DNA of 64,000 nucleotides from Massilia sp. W12 (GTDB lineage Bacteria; Pseudomonadota; Gammaproteobacteria; Burkholderiales; Burkholderiaceae_D): NCBI RefSeq assembly GCF_037300705.1, contig NZ_CP147776.1, positions 4,960,001 to 5,024,000 of the forward strand, read 5' to 3'. Shown piece by piece: positions 1 to 9,572 of this stretch (position 1 is its first letter; each line of letters starts with the position of its first letter). The notes under the pieces were generated by a model. It saw only the letters and a program-made list of their open reading frames with translations, ran no database searches and was not told where the DNA came from. The position numbers and the translations under genes were made by a program.

Positions 1-67
1 TTATCAAAGCTGTCAAACCATCGAGTTGGAACATGGCTGGCTTTCAATGTCTGCTCTTTCAGGGTAC

Positions 68-84
68 GCCGTTGTCACAACGGC
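68..84. repeat. short palindrome in terminal intergenic region
   Basis: GCCGTTG and CAACGGC flank a 3-base TCA loop, forming a 7-bp perfect inverted repeat. It lies downstream of the minus-strand gene that ends at 204. There is no T-run on either side, so it is not a canonical terminator; an operator or an incidental hairpin are both possible. Nothing else is recognisable in 1-203. Confidence 0.3.
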
Positions 85-203
85 GCTGGCGCTTGCTACC
101 TGTATATATAACGGCGACTGGCGGAAAAAATCAATTTGCAGTGCACATAACAGAGAAGATTCAGGTTCTGCGCGCAACACTTTGCAGCAAAACCCCGTCA
201 AGC

Positions 204-857
204 TCATCCCGCATTACGCTTAAACGTCCACCACAAGCTGAATAAGCCAAACACAATCACCACGCCCCCCATCAACAGCACATGCAAACGCAATTGTTCC
301 CAGGCGGCGGCGGCCTGGCTGCCGGCCTGCGTGTTGGACTCATTTTGCAGTGAGATCATTTCATCCAGCGCAGCCTGCCAGTGCGCCATCGGGCCGCCGC
401 GCAAATCACGTTTGGCCAATTCCAGCGCCGCCTGCGGTTCGGTTTCACGCATGCGCTCCAACTTATGCACCAGTTCCAAGGTATCTTTGCGATCCTGGGC
501 GATTTTCATCATCAAGGATTCCTCCTTGCGCGTCCCCTGTTTTTTGATCTGCTTGAGCAAGGCCTCTTCCTGGCGCTGACTTTGTTGCAGACCGTCGGTG
601 TAGCGCTTCTTCAAGTCCACCCCGGGGGTCGGCGGCAGCACGCCCATATACATTTCCAATGCGCGCGACGCAGCTTTGAGAGTGAAGCGCATATCTGACA
701 AGGTGACCAGGCGGGCATTATTGGCTTCCCAGATCGCTTCCATCTCATCCTGAATCTGGATTGAGCGTTTGATGGTATAGGTCGCAATCATGGACACAAA
801 CATCAATGCGAGCAGCAACTTCCAACGCGGACTTACCCGCATACTGAAAAAAGACAT
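204..857 (-). CDS. membrane-anchored 4-helix-bundle sensor-like protein (no signalling domain)
   Basis: A 217-residue protein with a membrane segment near residues 12-28, a charged, helical periplasmic region of about 160 residues and a second membrane segment near 190-211. This is the topology of the ligand-binding part of a chemoreceptor (4HB_MCP type), but the protein ends just after the second membrane helix, so HAMP and methyl-accepting domains are absent. The start at 857 is chosen over a longer frame because AAGGGGGG stands 5 bases upstream of that ATG. It lies downstream of, and on the same strand as, an HD-GYP regulator and a histidine kinase, so it could be the last gene of that signalling operon. 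Function is not known; the family call rests on topology and helical composition only. Confidence 0.7.
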   Translation of the reverse strand: MSFFSMRVSPRWKLLLALMFVSMIATYTIKRSIQIQDEMEAIWEANNARLVTLSDMRFTLKAASRALEMYMGVLPPTPGVDLKKRYTDGLQQSQRQEEALLKQIKKQGTRKEESLMMKIAQDRKDTLELVHKLERMRETEPQAALELAKRDLRGGPMAHWQAALDEMISLQNESNTQAGSQAAAAWEQLRLHVLLMGGVVIVFGLFSLWWTFKRNAG

Positions 858-904
858 CACACCCCCCTTTGCATTTAGCGGCAAACCTGGAACTGGATAC
901 TTGT

Positions 905-2497
905 TTATTCGTCTTCACCCACCCATTGCTGCGGCTGATCCTGCACCACTTCAAGCAGCGCGCGCACCACTTCAGGATCAAATTGTGTCCCGCTGCGTTC
1001 GACAATATAGGATGTCACCGTTTCAAACGGCCAGGGTTCTTTATAGGGGCGGCGGTGCAACAGGGCGTCGAACACATCGACCACAGCAACAATGCGCGCA
1101 GACAAAGGAATTTGCAAGCCCCGCAATTGGCTCGGATAACCATTGCCATCGAAATGTTCATGATGGCCGCCTGCGATTTGCGCGCCGAATGTCAGATAGC
1201 TGATGCCATCCACCATCTTGGCCGCACGTTCGAGAATAGCCTGTCCCACTTTAGCGTGCGCTTGCATCACTTCACGCTCTTCCGGGGTATGGCGGCCAGG
1301 CTTGAGCAAAACCGCATCCGGGGTGGAAACTTTGCCGACATCGTGCAAAATGCTGGCCACGCCCACCATTTCCAGCATCTGCGGCGTGATCTCATCGAGA
1401 TAAATCCCTTGCTGGTACAGCTTGCGCGTGATCGCCTCAGTCAAAGCTTGCACCCGCCGCACATGGCCGCCGGTGCCCTCATCGCGGAATTCCGCCAAAT
1501 CCGCCAAGGCCACCACGGTCGCCTCCTGTGCGCGGTGTAATTGTCCGAACAAATACAAATTATCAAAAGCCGCCGCAATGCGATGGCAAAACACTTCCAT
1601 CAAATCGCGCTGCACCTGGGTCAGCGGCCAGGGCGGCGTCACGGAAATCGCAAATTCATGGCCCTGCTGGGTGTGCACAAACAACACATCGATTGGATGC
1701 TCATATTGATTGCGTTTTTCGCGGAAAGCGCGCTCAATCGCCGCCGCCAATTGATGATTCGGCGGCAACTCTTCGCTATCCGCCAGATGGGAATAACAGC
1801 CGGTGGCCGCCACCACCGAAGCCAGACTTTGATCGCTGTTGCCGTGTAAAACGCACAACACGCCATCGGCGCCCACGTCCAGCACAGCGCTGACCTGATT
1901 CAGCACGCCGGAAGCGAATTCGCGTAAGGAATGGACTTTGTAGAGATTGGTGGCGCCTTCCAGAATGCGTGACAGACCGACGCGGCTGCGCTCAAGCATG
2001 AGCAAAGTCTCATAAGCGCGCAAGGAGGCAATCACGGTAGTGAACAGCTTTTGCGTGGTCAGTTCAGTCTTGGCTTTATAGTCGTTGATGTCATATTCAA
2101 TAATGACGCGCTGCTCCGGGGCCTGCCCCGGCTGGCCGGTGCGCAGCACCACGCGCACGATTTCATTATGCAGTTCGCTGCGGATGCGCTTCGCCAACAA
2201 CAGGCCGGCGTCATCCGTTTCCATCACCACGTCCAGCAAGACCAGCGCGATGTCGGGCACGTCGCGCAACATCTCAAAGCCTTCCTGACCGCTGTAGGCG
2301 CTGAACAACTCCAGTTCGCGCCCCTTGAAACTGACATTGCGCAAAGCCAGACGGGTGACGGCATGCACATCAGCATCGTCGTCCACAATCAGGATGCGCC
2401 ATACGCGCTGATCGAGCGGGGCCAGCGCTTCGGGTTCGCCGCCGCCCTCATCATCCACCAGCCAATCATCATCCTCTGCAGCAATTTGCTCTGTCAT
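905..2497 (-). CDS. response regulator with DUF3369 and HD-GYP domains (cyclic-di-GMP phosphodiesterase)
   Basis: A 530-residue protein with a receiver domain at about residues 34-157 (phospho-acceptor Asp89 in VLLDVV; conserved Lys141), a DUF3369 GAF-like linker at about 165-315 and an HD-GYP domain. The catalytic His-Asp pair is at 385-386 (LHDVGK), and HHEHFDGNGYP at 445-455 keeps the metal ligands and the GYP signature, so hydrolysis of cyclic di-GMP is expected. The ATG overlaps the stop of the upstream histidine kinase gene by ATGA, which indicates translational coupling and a cognate two-component pair. The longer frame starting at 2545 would run into the kinase gene and has no better start. 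Confidence 0.92.
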   Translation of the reverse strand: MTEQIAAEDDDWLVDDEGGGEPEALAPLDQRVWRILIVDDDADVHAVTRLALRNVSFKGRELELFSAYSGQEGFEMLRDVPDIALVLLDVVMETDDAGLLLAKRIRSELHNEIVRVVLRTGQPGQAPEQRVIIEYDINDYKAKTELTTQKLFTTVIASLRAYETLLMLERSRVGLSRILEGATNLYKVHSLREFASGVLNQVSAVLDVGADGVLCVLHGNSDQSLASVVAATGCYSHLADSEELPPNHQLAAAIERAFREKRNQYEHPIDVLFVHTQQGHEFAISVTPPWPLTQVQRDLMEVFCHRIAAAFDNLYLFGQLHRAQEATVVALADLAEFRDEGTGGHVRRVQALTEAITRKLYQQGIYLDEITPQMLEMVGVASILHDVGKVSTPDAVLLKPGRHTPEEREVMQAHAKVGQAILERAAKMVDGISYLTFGAQIAGGHHEHFDGNGYPSQLRGLQIPLSARIVAVVDVFDALLHRRPYKEPWPFETVTSYIVERSGTQFDPEVVRALLEVVQDQPQQWVGEDE

Positions 2498-4044
2498 ACC
2501 GACTCCTGTTCCGGTGCAACCTGCAAAAACCTGAGTGTGAAACAAGCGCCCTGCCCTGGCGCGCTGACCACACTGATTGTGCCACCAAACTGCTTGACCA
2601 CCAGATTGTGAACAATATTCAGCCCCAATCCTGTGCCGCCTTGATTGCGGCGGGTCGTGAAAAACGGTTCAAACACCTTGCCAATATACTCAGCGGGGAT
2701 GCCTTTGCCATTGTCGGCAAAATGCAACGTCACCCAGCCATCTTTGGCGCTGACGCTGATGCTGATGCAGGCATCCTGCTCCTGCCCGAAAGCATGGGTC
2801 AGGGCGTTCATGACCAGATTCGTGATCACCTGCGCAAAAGCGCCCGGGTAACTGTCCACCTTCATATCCGGCGGGCAATCCACCTCCACCGCCACTTTAC
2901 TCTGCTTCAGGCGCGGCCCGAGGCTGGTGATGATCTCATCCAGATATTGCCGCATCTGAAAACGGCGCCGGGCCTCGCTGGTTTGGTCAACCGCAATCTG
3001 TTTGAAACTTTGAATCAATTGCGCCGCCCGCTCCGCATTCGCCTGTATCAAGCGGCTGCTTTCACCAGCTGTCGTCAGATATGCCAGGATATCAGATTTT
3101 TTTATCGGTCCATCTGTCACCGCCTGTCTAATTTCGTTGGTGGCGTCGCACAACACAGACGCCGAAGTCAACGTAATCCCGACCGGCGTATTGATTTCAT
3201 GCGCCACCCCGGCCACCAGGCTGCCCAATGAAGCAAGGCGCTCAGATTGCAACAAAGAATCCTGAGCCTGGCGCAGATCCTCGACCGCCTGTTCCGCCTG
3301 CTGGCGCGCGCTTTGCGCACTTTCCTGGGCTTCGCGGGTTTGTTGTAAAACCGCCTTCACCTTACGCTGGATGCGATTAAAGCCCTCCACCACCTCGCCA
3401 AACTCATCATGACTGCGGTGCGTCAACTCCTGGATTTCCGTGGTGTCGTTATTGGCCAGTTCAAATAATGCATCGCGCAAACGTTGTAATGGCGCAAACA
3501 CCATGCGCAGACTGAGACTGAGGGCGGCGATCAGAATCAAATCCAAAAACAGAATCTCACCCAGCCGGCGCAACAGCGCATCGCGCAGACTGGCGTCAAT
3601 CTGGGCGCGCGAAAAATTGATTTGCACATGCCCGACCGGCAGCGCTTTCACGCCGCCGCCGTCGCCGCTGCCGCGAAACACCAGCGGAGCCTCAGTGACC
3701 GCGCCCGGCAAAACGCCCTGTGCTGGAATATTGATGATTTCACCAGCGGCATTCCGCATCTTGCCGCTGAACAGGCCGGTGCTGGCGTCATACACACGGA
3801 TAGACAAAACCTCAGATGGCAGCATTTCCGCTTCGATAATGCCGGCCACTTTGTTTTTATCCATGTCCCACAGTGCAGACGGAAGAGAAATTTGCAGGCG
3901 GGTGACAATGCCCGCGCGCAACTGGCTGTAACGTTCTTCTTGCTCATGATTGAGCTTCAACTGGCTGTAAGCGCCGGATACGAGCAAGACCAGTGTCACC
4001 AGGACAACGAACAGGACATTCATCCGTACCCGGATACCGAGCAT
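2494..4044 (-). CDS. membrane histidine kinase
   Basis: A 516-residue sensor kinase. Membrane segments lie at about 8-25 and 163-184, enclosing a periplasmic sensor region of about 135 residues that has no domain I recognise. A HAMP-like region (about 185-237) and a coiled coil follow. The H-box GVAHEINTP carries His282; the ATP-binding domain shows an N box (NLVMNALTHAF, about 409-419), ADNGKGI and GTGLGL. The ATG at 4044 is preferred because AAGGAGGG lies 5-6 bases upstream. It overlaps the downstream HD-GYP regulator by 4 bp, so the likely output is control of cyclic-di-GMP turnover. The signal sensed is unknown. Confidence 0.92.
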   Translation of the reverse strand: MLGIRVRMNVLFVVLVTLVLLVSGAYSQLKLNHEQEERYSQLRAGIVTRLQISLPSALWDMDKNKVAGIIEAEMLPSEVLSIRVYDASTGLFSGKMRNAAGEIINIPAQGVLPGAVTEAPLVFRGSGDGGGVKALPVGHVQINFSRAQIDASLRDALLRRLGEILFLDLILIAALSLSLRMVFAPLQRLRDALFELANNDTTEIQELTHRSHDEFGEVVEGFNRIQRKVKAVLQQTREAQESAQSARQQAEQAVEDLRQAQDSLLQSERLASLGSLVAGVAHEINTPVGITLTSASVLCDATNEIRQAVTDGPIKKSDILAYLTTAGESSRLIQANAERAAQLIQSFKQIAVDQTSEARRRFQMRQYLDEIITSLGPRLKQSKVAVEVDCPPDMKVDSYPGAFAQVITNLVMNALTHAFGQEQDACISISVSAKDGWVTLHFADNGKGIPAEYIGKVFEPFFTTRRNQGGTGLGLNIVHNLVVKQFGGTISVVSAPGQGACFTLRFLQVAPEQESV

Positions 4045-4227
4045 GCACGCCCTCCTTGGCAGCCTGTCGAACTGAGAAAAAATCCACTGCAAAAGCGGCG
4101 GAGCGGCCCCTGTTGCACCGCGCTTTGAAGCAATAGCCGGGGTGATTCACGCTGCAAAGCCGGCAAATCCGCTTGCCCTGCCGATTTTTCGCGGCGGATC
4201 TTCCGCCCCCCCCGGCTCAAGCCAGAG

Positions 4228-5136
4228 TCAGGCGCGACTGCTGACAGCTTGCATCTCCATCATGGCTTGCGCCAAAGCCGGGGCCATACTGATCTGATTG
4301 CTTATGTGCAATACAGTATCACAACTGACCACTTGCGCCACCCCCGCTTGCTGCAAGACTTGCCAGGCGTCTCCGGCAAACAGGGCGTGCACCGCAATAC
4401 ACACCGGCGGCGGCAAACCGGCCGCATGCAAATGATTGCAAGCCGCGACCATGGTGCGCGCAGTGGAAGCGATGTCATCCAGCAACACTGGTTGCAAACC
4501 TTGCCAGTTTGCGCTGTCCGGCACAGAGACTTCCACCTCATGATCGCCATGCCGCACTTTGCGCAACACGGTATGCCGGCAAGCCGCCAACTGCGCCACC
4601 GCCGCCACCCATTGCTCGCTTTCCTCATCCGGCCCGATCAAGACCGCCTGCGGCAAATGCAAGCGCAGCCAGGCCGCAATCGAAGGCGCCGCCGCCACCA
4701 CTTTGCTGGGAATGCTGTAAATCTCATCAAGCGAATGATGCCGGTGCAAATGCGGATCGACGGTAATTAGCCAATCCGCAAAAGAAGACAGCAAACGGGC
4801 GAAATGCGCAGAAGTGATCCCTTCGCCCGGATGGAAACGCGCATCCTGCCGCATATACGCCAGATAGGGAGCGACCAGGCCGATGCGGCGCGCGCCCAAT
4901 TCGCGCGCCACACTGGCCGCCAGATACAAAGGCATCAAGCGCATGTCCGGCTGATCCAGGGTGCAGACCAACACCACATCACGTCCCTGAACCTGGCTCA
5001 AGTAACGCAGTTTCGATTCACCGTCCGGGAAGCGTTGCAGTTGCCAGGCGCCGACTTGCCAGCCGCTGGCGGCGGACAATTGCTGCGCCATCGCCTCATT
5101 ACCCGGCAAGGCGAAAATCAAGGGCGTTTCAGACAT
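4228..5136 (-). CDS. ribose-phosphate pyrophosphokinase-like protein
   Basis: A 302-residue member of the PRPP synthetase family. It keeps the RFPDGESKLRY segment, the nucleotide-binding APYLAYMRQDARFHPGE block and the VDPHLHRHHSLDE block. The ribose-5-phosphate loop reads LLDDIASTARTM, where the usual sequence is DDxxxTGGT, so one of the best conserved loops is altered. The ATG at 5136 has GGAGG 6 bases upstream and lies inside the last codons of the phosphorylase gene (8-bp overlap), so the two are translationally coupled. Pairing with an AMP-phosphorylase-like enzyme suggests a role in nucleotide breakdown or salvage rather than the housekeeping Prs role. Substrate choice (ribose 5-phosphate or ribose 1,5-bisphosphate) cannot be read from the sequence. 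Confidence 0.85.
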   Translation of the reverse strand: MSETPLIFALPGNEAMAQQLSAASGWQVGAWQLQRFPDGESKLRYLSQVQGRDVVLVCTLDQPDMRLMPLYLAASVARELGARRIGLVAPYLAYMRQDARFHPGEGITSAHFARLLSSFADWLITVDPHLHRHHSLDEIYSIPSKVVAAAPSIAAWLRLHLPQAVLIGPDEESEQWVAAVAQLAACRHTVLRKVRHGDHEVEVSVPDSANWQGLQPVLLDDIASTARTMVAACNHLHAAGLPPPVCIAVHALFAGDAWQVLQQAGVAQVVSCDTVLHISNQISMAPALAQAMMEMQAVSSRA

Positions 5137-6679
5137 CACAATCCTCCAGAGTCAAAAATTCCTGCCGCGTGCGCGCATACGTCATGGCGTAATCCAACTG
5201 GCCCTGGGTTTGCGCATGGATTTCCAGCCAGGGCTGCCCCTCTTCCAACTGCGCCCCCAGCGCGGTCAGGAAACGCAAGCCGGCAGCCGGCGCCTGTGGC
5301 GCTCCCGCCAATTTCGCCAGCCGCGCCAGCTCCAGATTATTCACCACTCGCACCCGGCCACGCTGTTGCGCATGCAATGTGGCGACAAAGGGCGCGCGTG
5401 GCGGGGTGCGCATGCCGCCCTGGGCTTCACAAATCGCAACAAATTTACGCCAGGCTTGCCCGCTTTCCAGGCAGCTGCGCGCCAGCGCCAGACCGGCGCC
5501 CGGCGCCGCTTTGCCGCCCATCTCCAATAAATGCGCCGCCAGAGTCAAGGCGCGCATCCGCAGATCCTGCGGCGCATGCTGCGCATTTTGCAGCACTGCC
5601 AGCACATCATGCGCCTCCAGCGCCGGGCCGATGCCGATTCCGACCGGGCTGGCGCCATCGCTGATCACGGTGCGCATGTGCAAACCCAATGCCTGTCCCA
5701 CAGAACAGAGCATATGGCTCAAATGATCCGCCGCGCGCTGACTGCGCACCTTGGCGCTCGGCCCCAGCGGGATATCAATCAAAACATGGGTGGAGCCGGC
5801 GGCGATTTTCTTGGACAGCACCGAAGCCACCAGTTGGCTGTCCGAATCCAGACCTAAAGGACGTTCGACCCGGATCAAAATATCATCCGCCGGACTCAAG
5901 CTGACCGCCCCGCCCCAAATCACGCAACCGCCTTCTTTTTCCACCACTTTGCGCATCTGCTCAATATCCAAGGCGACCGGGGCCAGCGTCTCCATGGTGT
6001 CCGCCGTCCCGGCCGGCGAAGTGATGGCGCGTGAAGAGGTTTTGGGAATCGTCAGCCCGCAGGCCGCTAAAATCGGCGTGACAATCAAAGTGGTGCGATT
6101 GCCGGGCAGGCCGCCGACACAATGCTTGTCCACAATCGGCGTCGAAGGCCATGTCAAACGGCGCCCCACCGCCACCATGGCGCGCGTCAAGGCGGTGGTT
6201 TCTTCCACGCTGGCGCGCTGGCCCGCCACCGCCGCGACAAAACAGGCGACTTCCAGATCAGAATAATTACCGGCGGCGACATCGCAAATCACTTCCTGCA
6301 TTTGCGCATCGCTCAACGCAGCGCCAAACAGTTTTTGCCGGACGTGGGAAAAAGATTGAATCGGAGATAAATGCTGCAAAGCAAGCGGGGTATTTTCAGC
6401 AACCCCCAAGGCGCGCCAGGCGGCTTCCGACAAACCGGCCTGATCTTCCTCCAGCAAAGGCGCTTCGACCACGTTCAAGGTGGCGATGATGCGCACCTCG
6501 CCGCGCCAGACCTCAATCCGCGATTGCGCGGCAAAACCTTCGGATTGACACACCGGACTGTCACGGCGCAGATAAAGCACGGCCTCCTGATAGGTATCAA
6601 TACCCATGCGATGCGCGCGCAACACGGGCGCGCCGGGCCTGGGGGGTTGAGGTAAAGAACAAAAAGCGCCTGACTCCAT
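5129..6679 (-). CDS. thymidine/AMP phosphorylase family protein
   Basis: A 516-residue nucleoside (or NMP) phosphorylase. The phosphate-binding block KTSSRAITSPAGTADTME is intact, as are VDKHCVGGLPGNRTTLI and SDGASPVGIGIGPALEA. It has about 90 residues before the phosphorylase helical domain, the longer architecture of the archaeal-type AMP phosphorylase/putative thymidine phosphorylase family, not of E. coli DeoA (about 440 residues). The start at 6679 gives the family's length and has GAGG about 9 bases upstream; an open frame up to 6994 looks like fortuitous extension. It is the first gene of a two-gene unit with the PRPP-synthetase-like gene. Whether it acts on thymidine or on AMP/CMP/UMP is not decided by the visible motifs. 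Confidence 0.87.
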   Translation of the reverse strand: MESGAFCSLPQPPRPGAPVLRAHRMGIDTYQEAVLYLRRDSPVCQSEGFAAQSRIEVWRGEVRIIATLNVVEAPLLEEDQAGLSEAAWRALGVAENTPLALQHLSPIQSFSHVRQKLFGAALSDAQMQEVICDVAAGNYSDLEVACFVAAVAGQRASVEETTALTRAMVAVGRRLTWPSTPIVDKHCVGGLPGNRTTLIVTPILAACGLTIPKTSSRAITSPAGTADTMETLAPVALDIEQMRKVVEKEGGCVIWGGAVSLSPADDILIRVERPLGLDSDSQLVASVLSKKIAAGSTHVLIDIPLGPSAKVRSQRAADHLSHMLCSVGQALGLHMRTVISDGASPVGIGIGPALEAHDVLAVLQNAQHAPQDLRMRALTLAAHLLEMGGKAAPGAGLALARSCLESGQAWRKFVAICEAQGGMRTPPRAPFVATLHAQQRGRVRVVNNLELARLAKLAGAPQAPAAGLRFLTALGAQLEEGQPWLEIHAQTQGQLDYAMTYARTRQEFLTLEDCDV

Positions 6680-7260
6680 GGGAGCAACCTCAAAAATTCT
6701 GATGTTCGCACACTCCCCAGTCAGGCGCAAACGGCGCGGTTTCCAAATGTTACCAAAGCGCCTGCCATATGCAACCGGCAGGGATGAGGCCGGCAGAAAG
6801 CGAGATCCGGCGGCGTCTTTGCGCATCGTCCAGCGCTGTCGCCAGCGTGCCGGGCCGGATTTGCCTGCGCCTGTTGTTTGCGCCCGGTCATCAACAGCGA
6901 AATCCGGGATGTGGATAAGAAAGGGGAACAATTTCCAGGCGGGGCTGCCTGCTCGGGCTTGGGAAACAGGCAGTTTTTGCAGATTAGCATGCATTTTACA
7001 AAACGCCAGGGATGGAAAGCGAAGATTGCTCCTTTAGCAAACATTTATTTGTCCTGCACCCGGGGTGTGTGCAAAAACCCTACGTCATGCTGCACAGCAC
7101 TGTTATTTAACTGCATAGTCTGCTACTCTTTCCTGGCACATTCAGCTGGCGCTTGATGTTTTCATGATTCGCGTCAGTGGATCGACTGCGGCCCGGCGCT
7201 GCATGACGCCCCGCCCGGTCGGGAAGTCCGCACCATGCACACGCAGATAAGGATCGGCTT
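6680..7260. other. 581-bp divergent intergenic region
   Basis: It separates the minus-strand phosphorylase from the plus-strand cheW and must hold promoters for both. I see no convincing sigma-70 or sigma-28 pair and no coding region with a plausible start. The minus-strand frame covering 6680-6994 reads like random high-G+C sequence. Confidence 0.5.
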
Positions 7261-7764
7261 ATGGCTCAGGCAGCGACAGGCAATATCGGCATCACCGGGG
7301 GCAACCACGACATCGCCGGACATGAATTCCTTGCATTCACATTGGGCAAGGAAGAATATGGGATCGATATTCTCAAAGTGCAGGAAATCCGCGGCTACGA
7401 AGCGGTAACCCGGATCGCCAATGCGCCGGAATTCATCAAAGGCGTCATCAACCTGCGCGGCATCATCATTCCCTTGGTGGATATGCGCATCAAGTTTAAT
7501 CTGGGTGCGCCAACCTATGACCAGTTCACGGTCGTCATCATCCTCAACATCAATGGCCGCATCGTCGGCATGGTGGTGGACAGCGTGTCCGATGTCACCA
7601 CGCTATCCCCCGAACAGGTCAAACCGCCGCCGGAAATGGGCGCGGCGTTTGACGCCAATTACCTGATTGGCCTTGGCACAATTGAAGAACGCATGCTGAT
7701 TTTGCTGGACATCGACAAGCTCATGTCCAGCCCGGAAATGGGTTTGGTCGATCACGGCGGCTGA
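7261..7764 (+). CDS. cheW: chemotaxis adaptor CheW
   Basis: A 167-residue single-domain CheW. The N-terminal FLAFTLGKEEYGIDILKVQEI strand block, the NAPEFIKGVINLRG signature, the VDMRIKF strand and the VSDVTTLSPEQVKPPP segment are all typical. CheW links chemoreceptors to the CheA kinase in the cytoplasm. It is followed 57 bp later by a chemoreceptor gene on the same strand, so the two probably form an operon. AAGGA stands about 7 bases before the ATG. No cheA, cheR, cheB or cheY is present in the window, so this is an accessory receptor/adaptor pair or the edge of a split chemotaxis set. Confidence 0.96.
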   Translation: MAQAATGNIGITGGNHDIAGHEFLAFTLGKEEYGIDILKVQEIRGYEAVTRIANAPEFIKGVINLRGIIIPLVDMRIKFNLGAPTYDQFTVVIILNINGRIVGMVVDSVSDVTTLSPEQVKPPPEMGAAFDANYLIGLGTIEERMLILLDIDKLMSSPEMGLVDHGG

Positions 7765-7821
7765 TACGCCGCCCGCAACGCCACAGTTTCGACGCAAACG
7801 CACCTGCGCACAGAGGGCTTT

Positions 7822-9498
7822 ATGAATATTTCCAATATCAAAATCAGCGTCAAGCTGGCGGTAGGCTTTGGCTTTTTAGTATGTCTGATTCTTCTCAGCA
7901 TCGGCGTGGGCATGTCGCGCATGCATTCCGTGGCCGATGTCACCTTGCAAACCATCAAAGCAGACTGGCCCAGCGCGCAAAAAGCCATGGAAGTCGAGCA
8001 AATGGCGCAAAACAATGCCTTGCGTCTGTATGCCTTGCTGTTCGCCAGCGACCGCGAAAAACGCATCGCACTGTATAAAGAAATCGACCAGAATCGCGCC
8101 AAAATCAGCGAAAACCTGAAAACCCTGGGCGCACTGGCCAAAAGCGCGCAAGAAAAAGCCATTCTTGAACGGGTGTCGCAAGCGCGCGCCGCCTATTTGC
8201 AGTCATACCAGAAAGTCGCCGACCTGGTGGAAGCCGACGATCGTGAAAACGCTATCAACACCATGGTGCAGGAAACCTCGGCGCGGCTGATCACATTAAC
8301 CCAGGAAATGCACGCCCTGGTGCACCACCAGGAAAAGGAGATGGAAGAATCCAGCAAAGACATTGAAAGCACACTGCTGCAATCAAACTGGCTGTTATCC
8401 ATTTTTGGCCTGGCGGCCTTGGCGATTGGCAGCTTGCTGGCCTGGTTTTTAACGCGCGCCATTGTGCGCCCGCTGTCGCAGGCGGTGAAAATCGCGAAAC
8501 GGGTGGCGCATGGCGATTTGACCACCCAGATCGAAGTGCGTGGCAAAGATGAAACCGCCGAGCTGCTGTTTGCACTCAAAGAAATGAATGACAATCTGGA
8601 TAAAACGGTGGGCGAAGTGCGTTTCAGCGCCGACACCATTGCCACTGCCGCCTCGGAAATCGCGACCGGCAACCAGGATCTGTCTTCGCGCACCGAATCC
8701 CAGGCCGGCTCGCTGGAAGAAACCGCCAGCTCAATGGAAGAGCTGACCTCCACCGTGAAACAAAACGCCGACAACGCACGGCAAGCCAATCAACTCGCGC
8801 TGTCGGCCTCCTCTGTTGCGCAACGTGGCGGCCAAGTGGTCTCGGAAGTGGTGCACACCATGGCCTCGATCAAAGACAGTTCGCGCAAAGTGGTCGATAT
8901 CATCGGCGTGATTGACGGCATCGCCTTTCAAACCAATATTCTGGCCTTGAATGCCGCCGTGGAAGCCGCGCGCGCCGGCGAACAGGGGCGCGGCTTCGCC
9001 GTAGTCGCCGGCGAAGTGCGCAGTCTGGCGCAGCGTTCCGCCTCAGCCGCCAAGGAAATCAAGCAATTAATCACCGCTTCGGTGGAAAAAGTTGAAGATG
9101 GCGGCAAACTGGTTGACGAAGCCGGCCACACCATGGAATTGATTGTGACCTCGGTGCGCCAGGTGGCCGACATCATGGGGGAAATCACCGCCGCCAGCCA
9201 AGAGCAAAGTTCAGGGATTGAACAAGTCAATGAAGCCGTCACGCAAATGGACGAAATGACCCAGCAAAACGCCGCACTGGTGGAGCAAGCCTCAGCGGCC
9301 GCGCAAAGCATGCTGGATCAAACCCAGACCCTGACCCAGGCGGTAAGTTTTTTCAAACAGCGCCATACCCCGACCGGTGCGCCGCGCGCCACGGCGCCAC
9401 GCCCGGCAGCGCCGCGCAAAGCCCTGCCCAAAGCCAGTCCGGCCAGGGCCAAGCCGCTCAGCAAGCCGGCGGATGAGGCCGGCTGGGAAGAATTCTGA
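7822..9498 (+). CDS. methyl-accepting chemotaxis protein
   Basis: A 558-residue transmembrane chemoreceptor. Membrane helices lie at about 10-30 and 192-212, with a helical periplasmic 4HB-type sensor between them, then HAMP (about 213-265) and the cytoplasmic signalling hairpin with tip [20 protein letters not shown]. Methylation-helix sequences such as [20 protein letters not shown] are present. A Pro/Ala/Lys-rich tail of about 45 residues ends in GWEEF, which fits the xWxxF pentapeptide that tethers CheR/CheB methylation enzymes in E. coli Tar and Tsr. AGAGGGC lies just before the ATG. It probably works with the CheW encoded immediately upstream. Ligand unknown. Confidence 0.95.
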   Translation: MNISNIKISVKLAVGFGFLVCLILLSIGVGMSRMHSVADVTLQTIKADWPSAQKAMEVEQMAQNNALRLYALLFASDREKRIALYKEIDQNRAKISENLKTLGALAKSAQEKAILERVSQARAAYLQSYQKVADLVEADDRENAINTMVQETSARLITLTQEMHALVHHQEKEMEESSKDIESTLLQSNWLLSIFGLAALAIGSLLAWFLTRAIVRPLSQAVKIAKRVAHGDLTTQIEVRGKDETAELLFALKEMNDNLDKTVGEVRFSADTIATAASEIATGNQDLSSRTESQAGSLEETASSMEELTSTVKQNADNARQANQLALSASSVAQRGGQVVSEVVHTMASIKDSSRKVVDIIGVIDGIAFQTNILALNAAVEAARAGEQGRGFAVVAGEVRSLAQRSASAAKEIKQLITASVEKVEDGGKLVDEAGHTMELIVTSVRQVADIMGEITAASQEQSSGIEQVNEAVTQMDEMTQQNAALVEQASAAAQSMLDQTQTLTQAVSFFKQRHTPTGAPRATAPRPAAPRKALPKASPARAKPLSKPADEAGWEEF

Positions 9499-9572
9499 GC
9501 AGCCGCAGCCTGACGCTCTGCTTATTGGGGCAAACCAGGGAAAGCGCCCCTCGCCCCGGCTCAGCTGGCGCT

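Noticed and set aside
905-2611. several plus-strand open frames over the HD-GYP and kinase genes
   Set aside because: All are shadows of the two-component genes, which carry intact motifs on the minus strand.
4193-4207. short hairpin GGCGGA-TCT-TCCGCC after the PRPP-synthetase-like gene
   Set aside because: Only 6 bp of stem and no T-run in the reading direction; not convincing as a terminator.
6680-6994. 105-codon N-terminal extension of the phosphorylase
   Set aside because: The sequence reads as random, family members start near 6679, and a ribosome binding site stands there.
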